Shown here: positions 1 to 9,350 of the stretch, piece after piece
Layout: each line of letters opens with the position of its first letter
Position numbering within the stretch: position 1 is the first letter of the stretch
Assembly: GCF_000620785.1 (NCBI RefSeq)
Contig: NZ_JIAI01000002.1
Location: forward strand, 428,110 to 492,109
DNA from: Actinospineispora acaciae DSM 45401
GTDB taxonomy: Bacteria; Actinomycetota; Actinomycetes; Mycobacteriales; Pseudonocardiaceae
Direction: 5' to 3'
DNA length: 64,000 bases
Program-made: the position numbers and the translations under genes
Notes under the pieces: generated by a model
Databases searched by the model: none
Seen by the model: only the letters and a program-made list of their open reading frames with translations
Told to the model about the DNA's origin: nothing

Positions 1-802
1 CGCTCACGTCGGCCCCGGCGGCCTCGCGCAACGGGCGCATCGCCGCGCGGGCCGCCGCCAGGTCGTCGCGCTCGGCCCCGGCTGACGGGGTCGACGGCCG
101 CAGCACCAGCCCGCCGTCGGGGTCCAGCGCGGCCAGCACCTCCTCGCCGAGCGCGGTGGTCAGCGCCCTGGTGAGCTGGTGGACCTTGCGGCGCCCGGCC
201 AGGCGTTGGCCCACCGCGTCGCCGACGGACTCGGCGGGCTGCTGGCCGAACCGCAGCGCCAGCACCGCGTAGGCGTCCGCGAGCCGGATCCCGGCGCGGT
301 GCGCGAGGTCGGCGGCGGGCTCGCCGGCCACCAGCGCCCGGACCACCGCGCGCACCGCCTCCCGTTCCTCGCTGTGCGCGGCCTGGAACTCCCGCTGGTG
401 CGCCTGGACCGCCGCGTTCGCCACCGTGTGCAGGCAGCGCAGCAGGACGCCGGCCGCCGGCCCCGGTGGGCTCCCGCCGGCCAGGGACACGACCTCGTCC
501 CACAGCGTCTCGGCTGCGACGAAGTACGCGTCGACGAAGTCGGCCACCGGCAGTCCCTCGGCGCCCCGGTCGCGGGCGCGGTCCCGGAACAGCCGCAGGT
601 CGGCGCCGGCGGGCTCGCGGCCGTCCCGGACCGCGCGCAGGAACAGCCGGCCGAACGCGTGGCAGGTGTGCGCCATGTGCCGGTGCAGGTGGTCGGGCAC
701 CGTGCCCTGGTAGCGGGGCGAGCGGTCGGCGTACGCGTGCAGGGTGCGGTCCACCACCTCGGGCAGCCGGTGCTCCAGCCGGTTCCAGAGTGGTTGTGAC
801 AT
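1..802 (-). CDS. PucR-family transcriptional regulator, N-terminal part (cut by window edge)
   Basis: The reading frame starts at an ATG at 802 (first residues MSQPLWNRLEHR) and runs off the left edge, so about 267 residues are visible. The helical pattern (VVDRTLHAYADRSPRY, then FGRLFLRAV, then LPVADFVDAYFVA) matches the RsbRD-like N-terminal domain of PucR/CdaR regulators. The C-terminal PucR helix-turn-helix would lie outside the window, so the family call rests on the N-terminal half. The gene diverges from the acyl-CoA synthetase operon starting at 907 and probably controls it. A perfect 14-bp palindrome covers its start codon, which suggests autoregulation. Antisense frames over the same stretch are Arg/Pro-rich shadows. 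Confidence 0.7.
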   Translation of the reverse strand, partial: MSQPLWNRLEHRLPEVVDRTLHAYADRSPRYQGTVPDHLHRHMAHTCHAFGRLFLRAVRDGREPAGADLRLFRDRARDRGAEGLPVADFVDAYFVAAETLWDEVVSLAGGSPPGPAAGVLLRCLHTVANAAVQAHQREFQAAHSEEREAVRAVVRALVAGEPAADLAHRAGIRLADAYAVLALRFGQQPAESVGDAVGQRLAGRRKVHQLTRALTTALGEEVLAALDPDGGLVLRPSTPSAGAERDDLAAARAAMRPLREAAGADVS

Positions 803-808
803 GTCACA
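795..808. promoter_or_regulatory. Perfect palindrome TGTGACATGTCACA over the pucR-type start codon
   Basis: TGTGACATGTCACA is identical to its reverse complement and contains the ATG of the leftward regulator gene. A weaker dyad, TGACG-CC-CGTCA at 884-895, lies just upstream of the rightward synthetase start, and both dyads end in GTCACAGG. Two related dyads in a divergent regulator/operon gap are what an autoregulated activator or repressor site would look like. The binding protein is inferred, not shown. Confidence 0.45.
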
Positions 809-906
809 GGACGTTAGTCGGAAGAGTGGACAATGAGCGCTGTCGCGCCGGCTGCGAACGGCCCAGAGTTGGGTTGTAGTACATGACGCCCGTCACAGGG
901 AGACCC

Positions 907-2943
907 ATGCAGACCGACCGCTGCGAGCCGCTGTTCGCGCCGAGGTCGATCGCGGTGGTCGGGGTGTCCGGCCGGGCGGGGCTGTCCTGGGGGCGGATCA
1001 CCGTGCAGCGGCTGTTGGCCGGCGGGTACGGCGGCGAGGTGGTCGCGGTGGCGCGCGGCCCGGTGGAGCTGGCGGGGGTACGGGCGGTGCGGTCGCTCGG
1101 CGAGATCGGGTACGGGCCGGACCTGGTGGTGGTGGCCACGCCGGCGGCCACCGTGCCCGGGGTGCTGCGCGAGGCCCGCGAGGCCGGTGCCGGCGCGGCG
1201 GTGGTGTACGCGGCGGGGTTCGCCGAGGCCGGCGGGCACGAGCTGGAGGCGGAGCTGCGGGCGGCGGCGGGCGAGCTGGCGGTGCTGGGGCCGAACTGCC
1301 TGGGCCTGGTCGGCCGGCGCGCGGCGGTGCGGCTGTCGCCGACGGCGATGCTGGACCGCGAGCAGGCCCCGCCCGGGCCGGTGGCTGTGGTGTCGCACAG
1401 CGGTGCGCTGGGGTTCGTGCTGCTCGACATGCTGGAGCGGGCCGGGGTGGGCTACTGCTACTACGCGAGCACCGGGAACGAGGCGTGCCTGGGCGCCGCC
1501 GAGGTCGGGCGCTACCTGCTGGCCAGGCCCGAGGTGGAGGTGCTGGTGCTCTACCTGGAGGCGGTGCGCGACGCGGCCGGGCTGCGCGAGCTGGGCCGGC
1601 TGGCGCGCCGGTCGGGCAAGGCGGTGGTCGCGCTCGCGGCCGGTCGCAGTGAGGCCGGGCGCCGCGCCGCGCTGTCGCACACGGCGGCTGTGGCCGGGGA
1701 CCGGCTGCTGCTCGCGTCGCTGTGCCGGCAGGAGGGGATCACGCTGGCCGCCGACGACGACCAGCTGGTGGACGCGGTGCTGTGCGCGCGCCGGGGCGTC
1801 ACGCTGCCGCCGTCACCCCGGCTGGCGATCCTGACCATGTCCGGCGGCGCCGGGGGCGTGCTGGCGGACAACCTGACGGCGCTGGGCGCGCGGATCCCGG
1901 CGCTGTCCGACGCGACCCGGCGCGGGCTGGCCGAGGTCGGCGGGGTGGAGGCCACCGACGCGAACCCGGTGGACCTCGGCGGGAACGTGGGGCACTGGGT
2001 GGACCGGCTCCAGGCGCTGCTCGGGGTGCTCGACGCCGACCCCGAGGTGGACGGCGTCGTGCTGTACCTGACCTTCGGCGACCGGTTCCTGGACGCCTAC
2101 CGCCGCGTCGCCGAGCGCGCCTCGGCCGCGCGCACCCCCACCTGGTTCGTCTGGACGTGCGCGCCGGCGGGGGAGCGGGAGCGGCTGGGCCGCCCGGACA
2201 CGGTGCTGGACGGCATCGGCTCGCTCACCCGGCGGCTGTCGGTGCTGCTGCCGGACACGGTGCCGCCGCGTCCGCGCCCCGCCCGACCCCGCGTGCCCGG
2301 GCGGACGGTCTGGACCGAGCTGCGCGCGGCGCCGCTGCTGGCCGACGCCGGCATCGCGCACGTGCCGACGGTGTCCGCCGCCGACGCCGAGGACCTGACG
2401 GCGGCGGTACGGGACCGAGGGTGGCCGGGCCCGTTCGTGGTCAAGGGCGACGCGGCGGACGTGCCGCACCGCGCCCGGCTCGGCCTGGTCCGGCTGGACG
2501 TGACGGCGGCCGAGCTGCCCGCCGCGGCCGAGGCGGTCGCCGGGCGGCTGGCGACGGCCTCCACCGACCCCGGCCGTCGCCTGGTCGCCCAACCCCTGCT
2601 CGACCACTGTGCCGAGCTCGCGCTGGGCGCCGTCCGCGACCCGATCTACGGCACCGCCGTGCTGCTCGGCGCGGGCGGCGACCGGGCCGAGGACGGCGCG
2701 GCACCCCGGCGCGGCCTGCTGCTCCCAGCCGCCGACGGCCAGGTCCGCGAGCTCGCGTCCTGGGCGGCCACCGTCCTCGCCGCCCCCGCCGACGCCACCG
2801 CCGGGGTGCTCGAAGCGCTGGCCGGGCTGCTCGCCGACCACCCGGAGATCACCGAGGTGGACGTCAACCCGCTGTGCGTCGTCGGTGACCGGCTGGTCGC
2901 CGTGGACGCGCTGATCACCGTCACCGAGGAGGGCACGCCGTGA
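907..2943 (+). CDS. ADP-forming acyl-CoA synthetase (acetate-CoA ligase family), fused alpha-beta form
   Basis: About 678 residues. Order: CoA-binding Rossmann domain (PRSIAVVGVSG), succinyl-CoA-synthetase-like domains with VAVVSHSGALG and LSHTAAVAGD (the latter holds the His expected to be phosphorylated), then a C-terminal ATP-grasp domain ending in ITEVDVNPLCVV, the usual metal/ATP signature. Such enzymes join an acyl acid to CoA with ATP giving ADP and phosphate, or run the reverse. An upstream ATG at 883 is possible, but AGGGAG sits correctly before the ATG at 907. The stop overlaps the GTG of the MBL hydrolase gene, so the two are translationally coupled. The acyl substrate is unknown. 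Confidence 0.85.
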   Translation: MQTDRCEPLFAPRSIAVVGVSGRAGLSWGRITVQRLLAGGYGGEVVAVARGPVELAGVRAVRSLGEIGYGPDLVVVATPAATVPGVLREAREAGAGAAVVYAAGFAEAGGHELEAELRAAAGELAVLGPNCLGLVGRRAAVRLSPTAMLDREQAPPGPVAVVSHSGALGFVLLDMLERAGVGYCYYASTGNEACLGAAEVGRYLLARPEVEVLVLYLEAVRDAAGLRELGRLARRSGKAVVALAAGRSEAGRRAALSHTAAVAGDRLLLASLCRQEGITLAADDDQLVDAVLCARRGVTLPPSPRLAILTMSGGAGGVLADNLTALGARIPALSDATRRGLAEVGGVEATDANPVDLGGNVGHWVDRLQALLGVLDADPEVDGVVLYLTFGDRFLDAYRRVAERASAARTPTWFVWTCAPAGERERLGRPDTVLDGIGSLTRRLSVLLPDTVPPRPRPARPRVPGRTVWTELRAAPLLADAGIAHVPTVSAADAEDLTAAVRDRGWPGPFVVKGDAADVPHRARLGLVRLDVTAAELPAAAEAVAGRLATASTDPGRRLVAQPLLDHCAELALGAVRDPIYGTAVLLGAGGDRAEDGAAPRRGLLLPAADGQVRELASWAATVLAAPADATAGVLEALAGLLADHPEITEVDVNPLCVVGDRLVAVDALITVTEEGTP

Positions 2944-4259
2944 CCGACCTGCTCGACTACGCCGACCGGATGTGGCGCGGCGAGGCCAACGCCCGTGCCT
3001 ACCACTCCGGGACGCTGCGCGCCGAGGGCCTGCACGAGCTCGCCGACGGCGTGTGGATGTGGCCCGCATTCGGCAACGTCTACGCCTTCCCCACCGCCGA
3101 CGGGCTGCTCTGCTACGACACCGGCGGCGCCCAGACCGCCGCCGAGCTGTTCGCCGCCGTCCGCGCCCGCACCGACGTGCCGCTGCACACCGCGATCTAC
3201 TCGCACGGGCACATCGACCACGTGTTCGGCATGGCCGCGTTCGACGCGGAGGCCACCTCGCGCGGCCGGCCTCGGCCCAACGTGGTCGCGCACCGGGACG
3301 TGGAACCCCGGTTCCGCCGCTACCAGGCCACCCTCGGCTACAACACGGTGATCAACCAGCGGCAGTTCCAGAGCCCGGGTTTCCGCTGGCCCGCCGAGTA
3401 CCGGTTCCCCGACACGACCTACGCCGAGTCGGCCACCCTTCGGATCGGCGACCTTGACGTCCACCTGCGGCACTGGCGCGGCGAGACCGACGACGCCACC
3501 GTCGCCTGGTTCCCGGACCGGGGCATCCTGTGCTGCGGCGACTTCTTCATCTGGGCCTGCCCGAACCCCGGGAACCCGCAGAAGGTGCAGCGCTACGCGC
3601 TGGAGTGGGCACGGGCCCTGCGTTGGATGGCGAGCCTGGGCGCGGAGCTGCTGCTGCCCGGGCACGGCCTGCCCGTCGTGGGCGCCGACCGGGTCCGCAC
3701 CGCGCTCACCGACGCCGCCGACCTGCTCACCACCCTGCACGACCAGACGGTCGAGGCGATGAACGCCGGCGCCACCCTCGACGAGGTGATCCACGGCGTG
3801 ACCGCGCCGGCCGAGCTGCTGCGCAAGCCCTACCTGCGGCCCAGCTACGACGAGCCGGAGTTCATCGTGCGCAACGTCTGGCGGTTCTACGGCGGGTGGT
3901 ACGACGGCGACCCGGCGAGCCTCAAGCCGGCCCGGCGCGGCGAGCTGGCCGGCGAGCTCGCCGCGCTGTCCGGCGGCAGCGCCCGGCTGGCCTCGCGGGC
4001 GCGCGAGCTGCTGGCGGCCGGCGAGCACCGGCTGGCCGGCCACCTCGCGCAGCTCGCGGTGGACGCCGACGACCGCGACGCCGACGCGCACGCCGCCCGC
4101 GCCGAGGTGTTCACCGCACTGGAGAAGGCGGCCACCTCGACCATGGCCAAAGGCGTCTACGCCTGGGCGGCCGCCGAGTCCCGCGCCGTCCTGGCCGGCG
4201 ACGACCTGGACGCCCAACTGCGCGCGCACACCGAGGGCCGGCTGCGATGGGCGATCTGA
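2940..4259 (+). CDS. MBL-fold hydrolase, alkyl-sulfatase-like with dimerisation domain
   Basis: 439 residues. The metal-binding motif SHGHIDHVFG (HxHxDH) is at about residues 88-97, with later ligands in ILCCGDFF and LLPGHGLPVVG. The second half (EFIVRNVWRFYGGWYDGDP and a long helical segment) is the alkyl sulfatase dimerisation domain of the SdsA/BDS1 group. The protein is shorter than the roughly 650-residue alkyl sulfatases because the C-terminal SCP2-like domain is missing. The likely role is hydrolysis of an ester or organosulfate whose acid product is then activated by the CoA synthetase. Start is GTG, overlapping the previous stop (GTGA). Its own 3' end overlaps the transporter gene by 13 bp, so the three genes form one operon. 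Confidence 0.75.
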   Translation: MTDLLDYADRMWRGEANARAYHSGTLRAEGLHELADGVWMWPAFGNVYAFPTADGLLCYDTGGAQTAAELFAAVRARTDVPLHTAIYSHGHIDHVFGMAAFDAEATSRGRPRPNVVAHRDVEPRFRRYQATLGYNTVINQRQFQSPGFRWPAEYRFPDTTYAESATLRIGDLDVHLRHWRGETDDATVAWFPDRGILCCGDFFIWACPNPGNPQKVQRYALEWARALRWMASLGAELLLPGHGLPVVGADRVRTALTDAADLLTTLHDQTVEAMNAGATLDEVIHGVTAPAELLRKPYLRPSYDEPEFIVRNVWRFYGGWYDGDPASLKPARRGELAGELAALSGGSARLASRARELLAAGEHRLAGHLAQLAVDADDRDADAHAARAEVFTALEKAATSTMAKGVYAWAAAESRAVLAGDDLDAQLRAHTEGRLRWAI

Positions 4260-5527
4260 CCGTCCGTACCCGCGTCGACGCCTCCGGCCGCCGCGAGGCG
4301 CGCGCCTGGGTCGTCACCGCGCTGCTGCTGGTCTTCATGCTGATCAACTTCGCGGACAAGGCGGTGCTCGGGCTCGCGGCCACCCCGATCATGCGCGACC
4401 TCGGCCTGACCCACGCCGAGTACGGCCTGCTGTCCAGCTCGTTCTACTTCCTGTTCAGCGTGTCCGCGATCGTCGTCGGGTTCGTCTCCAACCGGGTGCC
4501 GACCCGGTGGGTGCTGCTGGCCATGGCGGTGGTCTGGGCGCTGACCCAGCTGCCCATGGTCGGCACCGTCGGGTTCGGCGTGCTGATGGCCAGCCGGGTG
4601 ATCCTGGGTGCGGCCGAGGGCCCGGCCAACCCGGTGGCGATGCACGCCGCGCACAAGTGGTTCCCCAACGAGAGGCGCAGCCTGCCCAGCGCGCTGCTCA
4701 ACCTCGGCTCCGGCCTCGGCGTCGCACTGGCCGCCCCGCTGCTCACCGCCGTGATCATCACGTTCGGCTGGCACTGGGCGTTCTTCTCCCTGTTCGCCGT
4801 CGGGATGGCGTGGGTGGCGCTGTGGGCGCTGCTCGGCCGGGAGGGCTCCGTCGCCTCGGTGCGCAACGACGCGGGGGAGGAGCCCCGGGTGCCGTACTCG
4901 AAGATCCTGCTCAGCGGCACCTGGCTCGGCGGATTCCTGGCCGGCTTCGCGGCGTACTGGGCGCTGTCCCTGCTGGTCGCCTGGGTTCCGCCGTACCTGG
5001 AGACCGCGCTCGGCTACGGCCCCGCCGCCACCGGCACCCTGGTCGCGCTGCCCTGGGTGGCCGCCTCGGTCCTGATCTTCGGCCAGGGCGTGGTGACCCA
5101 GTGGCTGATGCATCGAGGCGTCTCCAGCCGAATGGCCCGGGGCGTCCTCGGCGGGGTCGGCGTCCTGGTCTCCGGCGCCGCCATGGTGGCCTTTCCGCCG
5201 CTGCCGGACGGCCCGCTCAAGATCGCGCTGCTCACCCTGGCGTTCAGCGTCGGCGGCATCACGTTCGCGATCGGCCAGACCGTCTCCGCCGAGATCAGCC
5301 CCGCCCGCCAGCGCGGCGCCGTACTCGCCATCGGCACCGGCCTCGTCACCTTCGCCGGCCTGCTCGCCCCCTATCTGACCGGCCGCATCATCCAGGCGGC
5401 CGCAACCCCCGCCGCCGGCTACCGGCTCGCCTTCACCCTGACCGGCGCCCTCATGCTCCTCGGCGGCACCCTGGCCGTCATCTTCGTCCGCCCCGAACGC
5501 GACGCCACCCGCCTCGGCCTGCGCTGA
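4247..5527 (+). CDS. MFS transporter, anion:cation symporter-like
   Basis: 426 residues with about 12 hydrophobic helices. The N-terminal region (ADKAVLGLAATPIMRDLGL, then AEYGLLSSSFYFLFSVSA) is typical of the MFS anion:cation symporter group, which imports organic acids. The ATG at 4247 lies inside the end of the MBL gene in another frame, indicating coupled translation. It presumably imports the compound handled by the two upstream enzymes. It ends 7 bp before the convergent STAND gene, with no obvious terminator between. Confidence 0.8.
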   Translation: MGDLTVRTRVDASGRREARAWVVTALLLVFMLINFADKAVLGLAATPIMRDLGLTHAEYGLLSSSFYFLFSVSAIVVGFVSNRVPTRWVLLAMAVVWALTQLPMVGTVGFGVLMASRVILGAAEGPANPVAMHAAHKWFPNERRSLPSALLNLGSGLGVALAAPLLTAVIITFGWHWAFFSLFAVGMAWVALWALLGREGSVASVRNDAGEEPRVPYSKILLSGTWLGGFLAGFAAYWALSLLVAWVPPYLETALGYGPAATGTLVALPWVAASVLIFGQGVVTQWLMHRGVSSRMARGVLGGVGVLVSGAAMVAFPPLPDGPLKIALLTLAFSVGGITFAIGQTVSAEISPARQRGAVLAIGTGLVTFAGLLAPYLTGRIIQAAATPAAGYRLAFTLTGALMLLGGTLAVIFVRPERDATRLGLR

Positions 5528-5534
5528 CCCCGCC

Positions 5535-8500
5535 TCACGAACACGGCGGGCTGTCGTCAGCCCCGGGCGGCAGAAGGTCGCGCTCCGCCTTCGTGAACGG
5601 CCGGTTCGCCGCCGAACACAGCCTGTCGTGCCAGGCTCGCGCCGTCAGCGGCAGGTCGTACGGCAGCTCGCCGTTGACGCCGAGCACCGGTGCGTGTGGA
5701 TCTCCGGCCGTCAGTCGCAGGTTCACGTCCGGGACGCCGTCCATCGAGCCGGCTTCCCTGCCCGAGGCCAGGTCGACAAACGTCACCCGGGCTTCGTTGT
5801 TGCCGGTCAGCACGCAGAGGTTGCCCTCAGCGTCGAAGCCTACAAGTGACCGTCCGTCGGTCATAGGAATCGGAGGCTGGAGCAGATTGGCCGGCTCGAC
5901 GCTCCAGAGCTCGATGGTCTTGCTGTTGGTCAGGATGGCGATCCGCTGGCCGGTCGGATCGAAAGCCACCGAGTCGGTGCCCCATGGCCGGACCGGGATG
6001 GTGGCGACCTCGCGGCCGGTCAGCGCGTCCCAGATCTTGACGTCGCGGGCGCCCGTCACGGCGACCTGGCCGGGTGGACGCCCCGGGCGGGCGGTGAGCC
6101 CGACCTCGCGGAACAGCCGGTCGAACTCTTCGGGCGGCCCCAATGTGACGGGGGCAGCGAGTAAGCGCCCTGTCATGGCATCCAGCGCGGAGAGCACGCC
6201 CCCGCTGACCGCCAGCATCATGGTCGTGCTCCCTTCGGTGGCGAAGTGGGCACCAAACCCGGACCCGCCCAGCGTCCCAGGCCCGCCCAGTGCCGGGCCG
6301 GGGGCTACGAACGTGGTGGCCTTGGTCAGCGGCACGATGTCGTACCGGTCGGTCTCTACACGGCCGTCGACAGGGTGGTGCAACCACATCGAGTTTCCCA
6401 CCAGGATCGCGCTCGTGGTGGGCGGCAGTCCCTCGACGGCCGCTATGCGACGCCCGGTGGCGCGATCCTCTACCGCGAATGTGCCCTGTCCTCTCGTCGG
6501 GGTGTCGGGGTACAGGCTGAGGTAGCGGTCGCCATCCATCAACTGGCGCGACCGCGGTATTTCCTGGTCGGTCAGGCCGGGCTCGGTACGCATGCGCAGC
6601 AACGAGGTCCCGTGCGCGACCAGCGCCGAGGGCTGACCGGTGACCGTCGAGACACCCAGCGCCCGCGCCGAACCAATGAACGTGTTCGTCAACTCCAGCG
6701 CCGGGACGCTCACCCAACGTTTCGTCCCGCTGCCAAGGTCGGTGAGCCGGAGCCGACCGTGAGATCGAGCCGCGGCCGAATCCTGCTCGACCAGCCAGCC
6801 ACCATCTGTGGACAGTCCGACGTGTGAGGAACAGATCGATTCGACCGAGCTGAACCGCATCGCCGGTACGGATCCGTCGACCTGGGTCACCACCATCGTC
6901 GGCCGGCGATAGATGCTGCTGCCCTGAGCCGGCTCGCAGGAGACGAGCGTTGCCCCGTCCCGTGCCACCGCCGCGTCGGGCGCCATGACGGCCAGCTCCG
7001 ATCCGTCTGCCACGGAACGCACGACCAACCGGCTGTCACGGCCGCTTGGGGCGCTATCCCGGACGAGGACTCGGTTGGGGTCGGGGGTGAGCCAGAAGCC
7101 ATAAACCGTGCGGTCCGCCGGCAGTGGGCGCGGCTCGGGATGCCTCGCCACGCACTCGGCGAGCTCACATATCCGGAGTTCGACGACGCTCGTCTGAGCG
7201 CTGTCGGTGAGCCAGGCGAGTCGTTTGCCGTCCGGGGAGAACTTGACGAACCCCTGCTGCTGCCCGGTGGCCACGGTCATGGGTTCGGCGCGAGTCAGGA
7301 TGTCGCGCACCCGCAGTGTGCCGTCCTTGGTGAGGTAGGCGAACCATCGGCCGTCCGGGCTCAGGTCTCCTTGCAGCTCGGTGGGGAGGTTCGGAATCTC
7401 CCAGCGCTGCGGTGCCGGTCCGGTGATGCCGGTGACAACTGTCAACGGCCTGGCGGTGAGCACCGCTGTGTCGCCCCTGACCCAGACATCTTTGATCGGG
7501 GCAGTGGTCAGCTCGGTGATCTCGGCGTCGAGCGTGGGCATGGCGAGATAGGCGTTGGCCAGGGCGGTGCGTGCCTGTGGGCTCGTCGGGTCAGAACGCC
7601 ACGCGGCGAGCGCGAGTTGGGCGGCGGTGGAGATGTCGGCGGGCGCCCGACTCTGCGACTCCCGTCCCAGGGTTTCCGCGTTGGCCGCCTGGAGTCGGGT
7701 GCTGAGCTCGCCGCCGCGAATGGATGCGGCGACCGACAGCGCGGCAGCGGCGAGCGCCAGCACCGTGAGCACCGCGATGACAAGCCGTCGGGTCCGGACG
7801 CGGAGCCGATGCGCCTGGGCGCTGGCCAGCAGGAAGTCGTCCTCGACCGGGCGCAGGGGTAGATGGCGAGGGTCGGTTCGGACTCGGTTGGCCGCCTCGG
7901 TCGCGGTATCGAGCAGGTCACCCTGGTAGAGGTAGGAACGATCGCGGCGGCTTCGGTTCCACTCGTCGGCGGCGAGGCGCAGGCGGGCGTGCACCATGCG
8001 GTCACCGTGGACCTCCTCCAACCAGGTGTCGCGCAGTAGCGGCCATGCGGTGAGGAGCGCCTCGTGGCTTATCTCGACGGTGTCAGCGGCGAGGGTGACC
8101 AACCGCGCGTCGGCGAAGGTTTCCAGAACCTTCTCGACATCGCCGGGGTTGTCACCTCTCGCCAGTTCGGCGCGGCGCACCCGATCCGCGGTGTCCACCC
8201 CGTCGCCACTGGTGGCCACCAACCGGGTGAAGACTCGCCGAGCCGTCTCTTGCTGGGGCGAGGTGAGGCGTTGGTACGCCCGTTGCGCGCTCCGGGCGAG
8301 GGCTCCCTCGATACCGCCGGTGCGCTCGTAGTCGGCCAGGGTCAACGCCTGACCGGTACGTTCCCGCCAGGCTTGGTCCAGGGCGTGCGAGAGCAGCGGC
8401 AACGATCCGGCGGACGTCGCGGCGGCCATCTCGTGCAGTAGGACCTCGGCTAGTCCGTCCTCGACCTGGGCGCCGGCCTGTTTCGCCGGTTCGGTGATGG

Positions 8501-9323
8501 CCAGCCGCAACTGCCGTTCGGTCATCGATGTGACCAGGTACCGGTCCTGGACCGCGGCCGTCAGCTCGGGGTACTCGGCGCAGCGCGTCTCGAAGTCGGC
8601 GCGCACCACCAGTGTCACCACCGCCGCGGGGGCGCTGCCCGCTCCGTTCGTCGCGGCGTGCAACGCGTTGACGAATGCTCGCCGCTGCTCGTCGTCCTCG
8701 CAGTGAGTGAACATCTGCTCGAACTGATCGACCACCAGCAACAGCCGGCCCGCGGTCGAGTCGAGCCCGGGGGCTTGGGCCGAGGCGGCTTGCCGCGCGG
8801 TGAGGGCGAATGAGCCCGGGTCGCCGGCGAGGCTCCGGCGGATGGTGGCCGCGTCGGCGCGCGCGATCGGCGCGACCCGCTCGGCGAGTTCGTCCAGGGG
8901 GTTCGCGGTCGGGGTCAGCACCAGGCGTGGCCAGCTTGCCGAGCCTGGCGCGGCCAGCGCCCCAGCCCGAACGCGGGGGAGCACGCCGGCGCGCAGCAGC
9001 GAGGACTTGCCGGCGCCCGAGACCCCGGACACCACCACCAGCGCCGATCTGTCCATGCGCTCGAGGATCTTCGCGGCGGCCTCGTCCCGCCCGTGGAAGA
9101 ACCGCTCGTCCCACTGCTCGAACCGGCTCAGACCCCGGTACGGCGAGTCGATGTTCCCGGCCTCGTCGGCCAGCGGCGGTGGAGCCAGCGCGTCGGTCCA
9201 CGTGCCGTGAAAGATGTTGATCTGAATGCCGAAGTCGCCGGCCAGCACGCCCCGGGCGCCGCGCGCATCGAACGAGGGTCGTTGCCGGGGTGCCCTGGCC
9301 CCCTCCGTGTCACCGCCGCCCAC
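5535..9323 (-). CDS. STAND-family ATPase with N-terminal amyloid-like motif, TM helix and WD40-like propeller (copy 1)
   Basis: 1262 residues, GTG start preceded by GGGCAGGGGG. Residues about 24-42 hold a short motif (GVLAGDFGIQINIFHGTW). The ATPase follows: PYRGLSRFE linker, Walker A GVSGAGKSS (about 100-108), Walker B LLLVVDQFEQ (about 193-202), and the VEISHEALLTAW helical segment (about 416-427). A hydrophobic helix at about 513-535 is followed by a long beta-propeller-like region with WD-type blades (AFDPTGQRIAIL, IELWSVEP). The terminus PFTKAERDLLPPG...PPC resembles actinobacterial STAND/WD40 proteins. It starts 27 bp after the stop of its paralogue, so they are co-transcribed. STAND proteins are signal-sensing switches, often in defence or regulation; the signal here is unknown. 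Confidence 0.8.
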   Translation of the reverse strand: MGGGDTEGARAPRQRPSFDARGARGVLAGDFGIQINIFHGTWTDALAPPPLADEAGNIDSPYRGLSRFEQWDERFFHGRDEAAAKILERMDRSALVVVSGVSGAGKSSLLRAGVLPRVRAGALAAPGSASWPRLVLTPTANPLDELAERVAPIARADAATIRRSLAGDPGSFALTARQAASAQAPGLDSTAGRLLLVVDQFEQMFTHCEDDEQRRAFVNALHAATNGAGSAPAAVVTLVVRADFETRCAEYPELTAAVQDRYLVTSMTERQLRLAITEPAKQAGAQVEDGLAEVLLHEMAAATSAGSLPLLSHALDQAWRERTGQALTLADYERTGGIEGALARSAQRAYQRLTSPQQETARRVFTRLVATSGDGVDTADRVRRAELARGDNPGDVEKVLETFADARLVTLAADTVEISHEALLTAWPLLRDTWLEEVHGDRMVHARLRLAADEWNRSRRDRSYLYQGDLLDTATEAANRVRTDPRHLPLRPVEDDFLLASAQAHRLRVRTRRLVIAVLTVLALAAAALSVAASIRGGELSTRLQAANAETLGRESQSRAPADISTAAQLALAAWRSDPTSPQARTALANAYLAMPTLDAEITELTTAPIKDVWVRGDTAVLTARPLTVVTGITGPAPQRWEIPNLPTELQGDLSPDGRWFAYLTKDGTLRVRDILTRAEPMTVATGQQQGFVKFSPDGKRLAWLTDSAQTSVVELRICELAECVARHPEPRPLPADRTVYGFWLTPDPNRVLVRDSAPSGRDSRLVVRSVADGSELAVMAPDAAVARDGATLVSCEPAQGSSIYRRPTMVVTQVDGSVPAMRFSSVESICSSHVGLSTDGGWLVEQDSAAARSHGRLRLTDLGSGTKRWVSVPALELTNTFIGSARALGVSTVTGQPSALVAHGTSLLRMRTEPGLTDQEIPRSRQLMDGDRYLSLYPDTPTRGQGTFAVEDRATGRRIAAVEGLPPTTSAILVGNSMWLHHPVDGRVETDRYDIVPLTKATTFVAPGPALGGPGTLGGSGFGAHFATEGSTTMMLAVSGGVLSALDAMTGRLLAAPVTLGPPEEFDRLFREVGLTARPGRPPGQVAVTGARDVKIWDALTGREVATIPVRPWGTDSVAFDPTGQRIAILTNSKTIELWSVEPANLLQPPIPMTDGRSLVGFDAEGNLCVLTGNNEARVTFVDLASGREAGSMDGVPDVNLRLTAGDPHAPVLGVNGELPYDLPLTARAWHDRLCSAANRPFTKAERDLLPPGADDSPPCS

Positions 9324-9350
9324 CGTGACACCCCCTGCCCGCGATCCCGG

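Noticed and set aside
883..906. Upstream ATG (883) as the start of the acyl-CoA synthetase
   Set aside because: No ribosome-binding site, and it would translate through the dyad at 884-895; AGGGAG sits before the ATG at 907.
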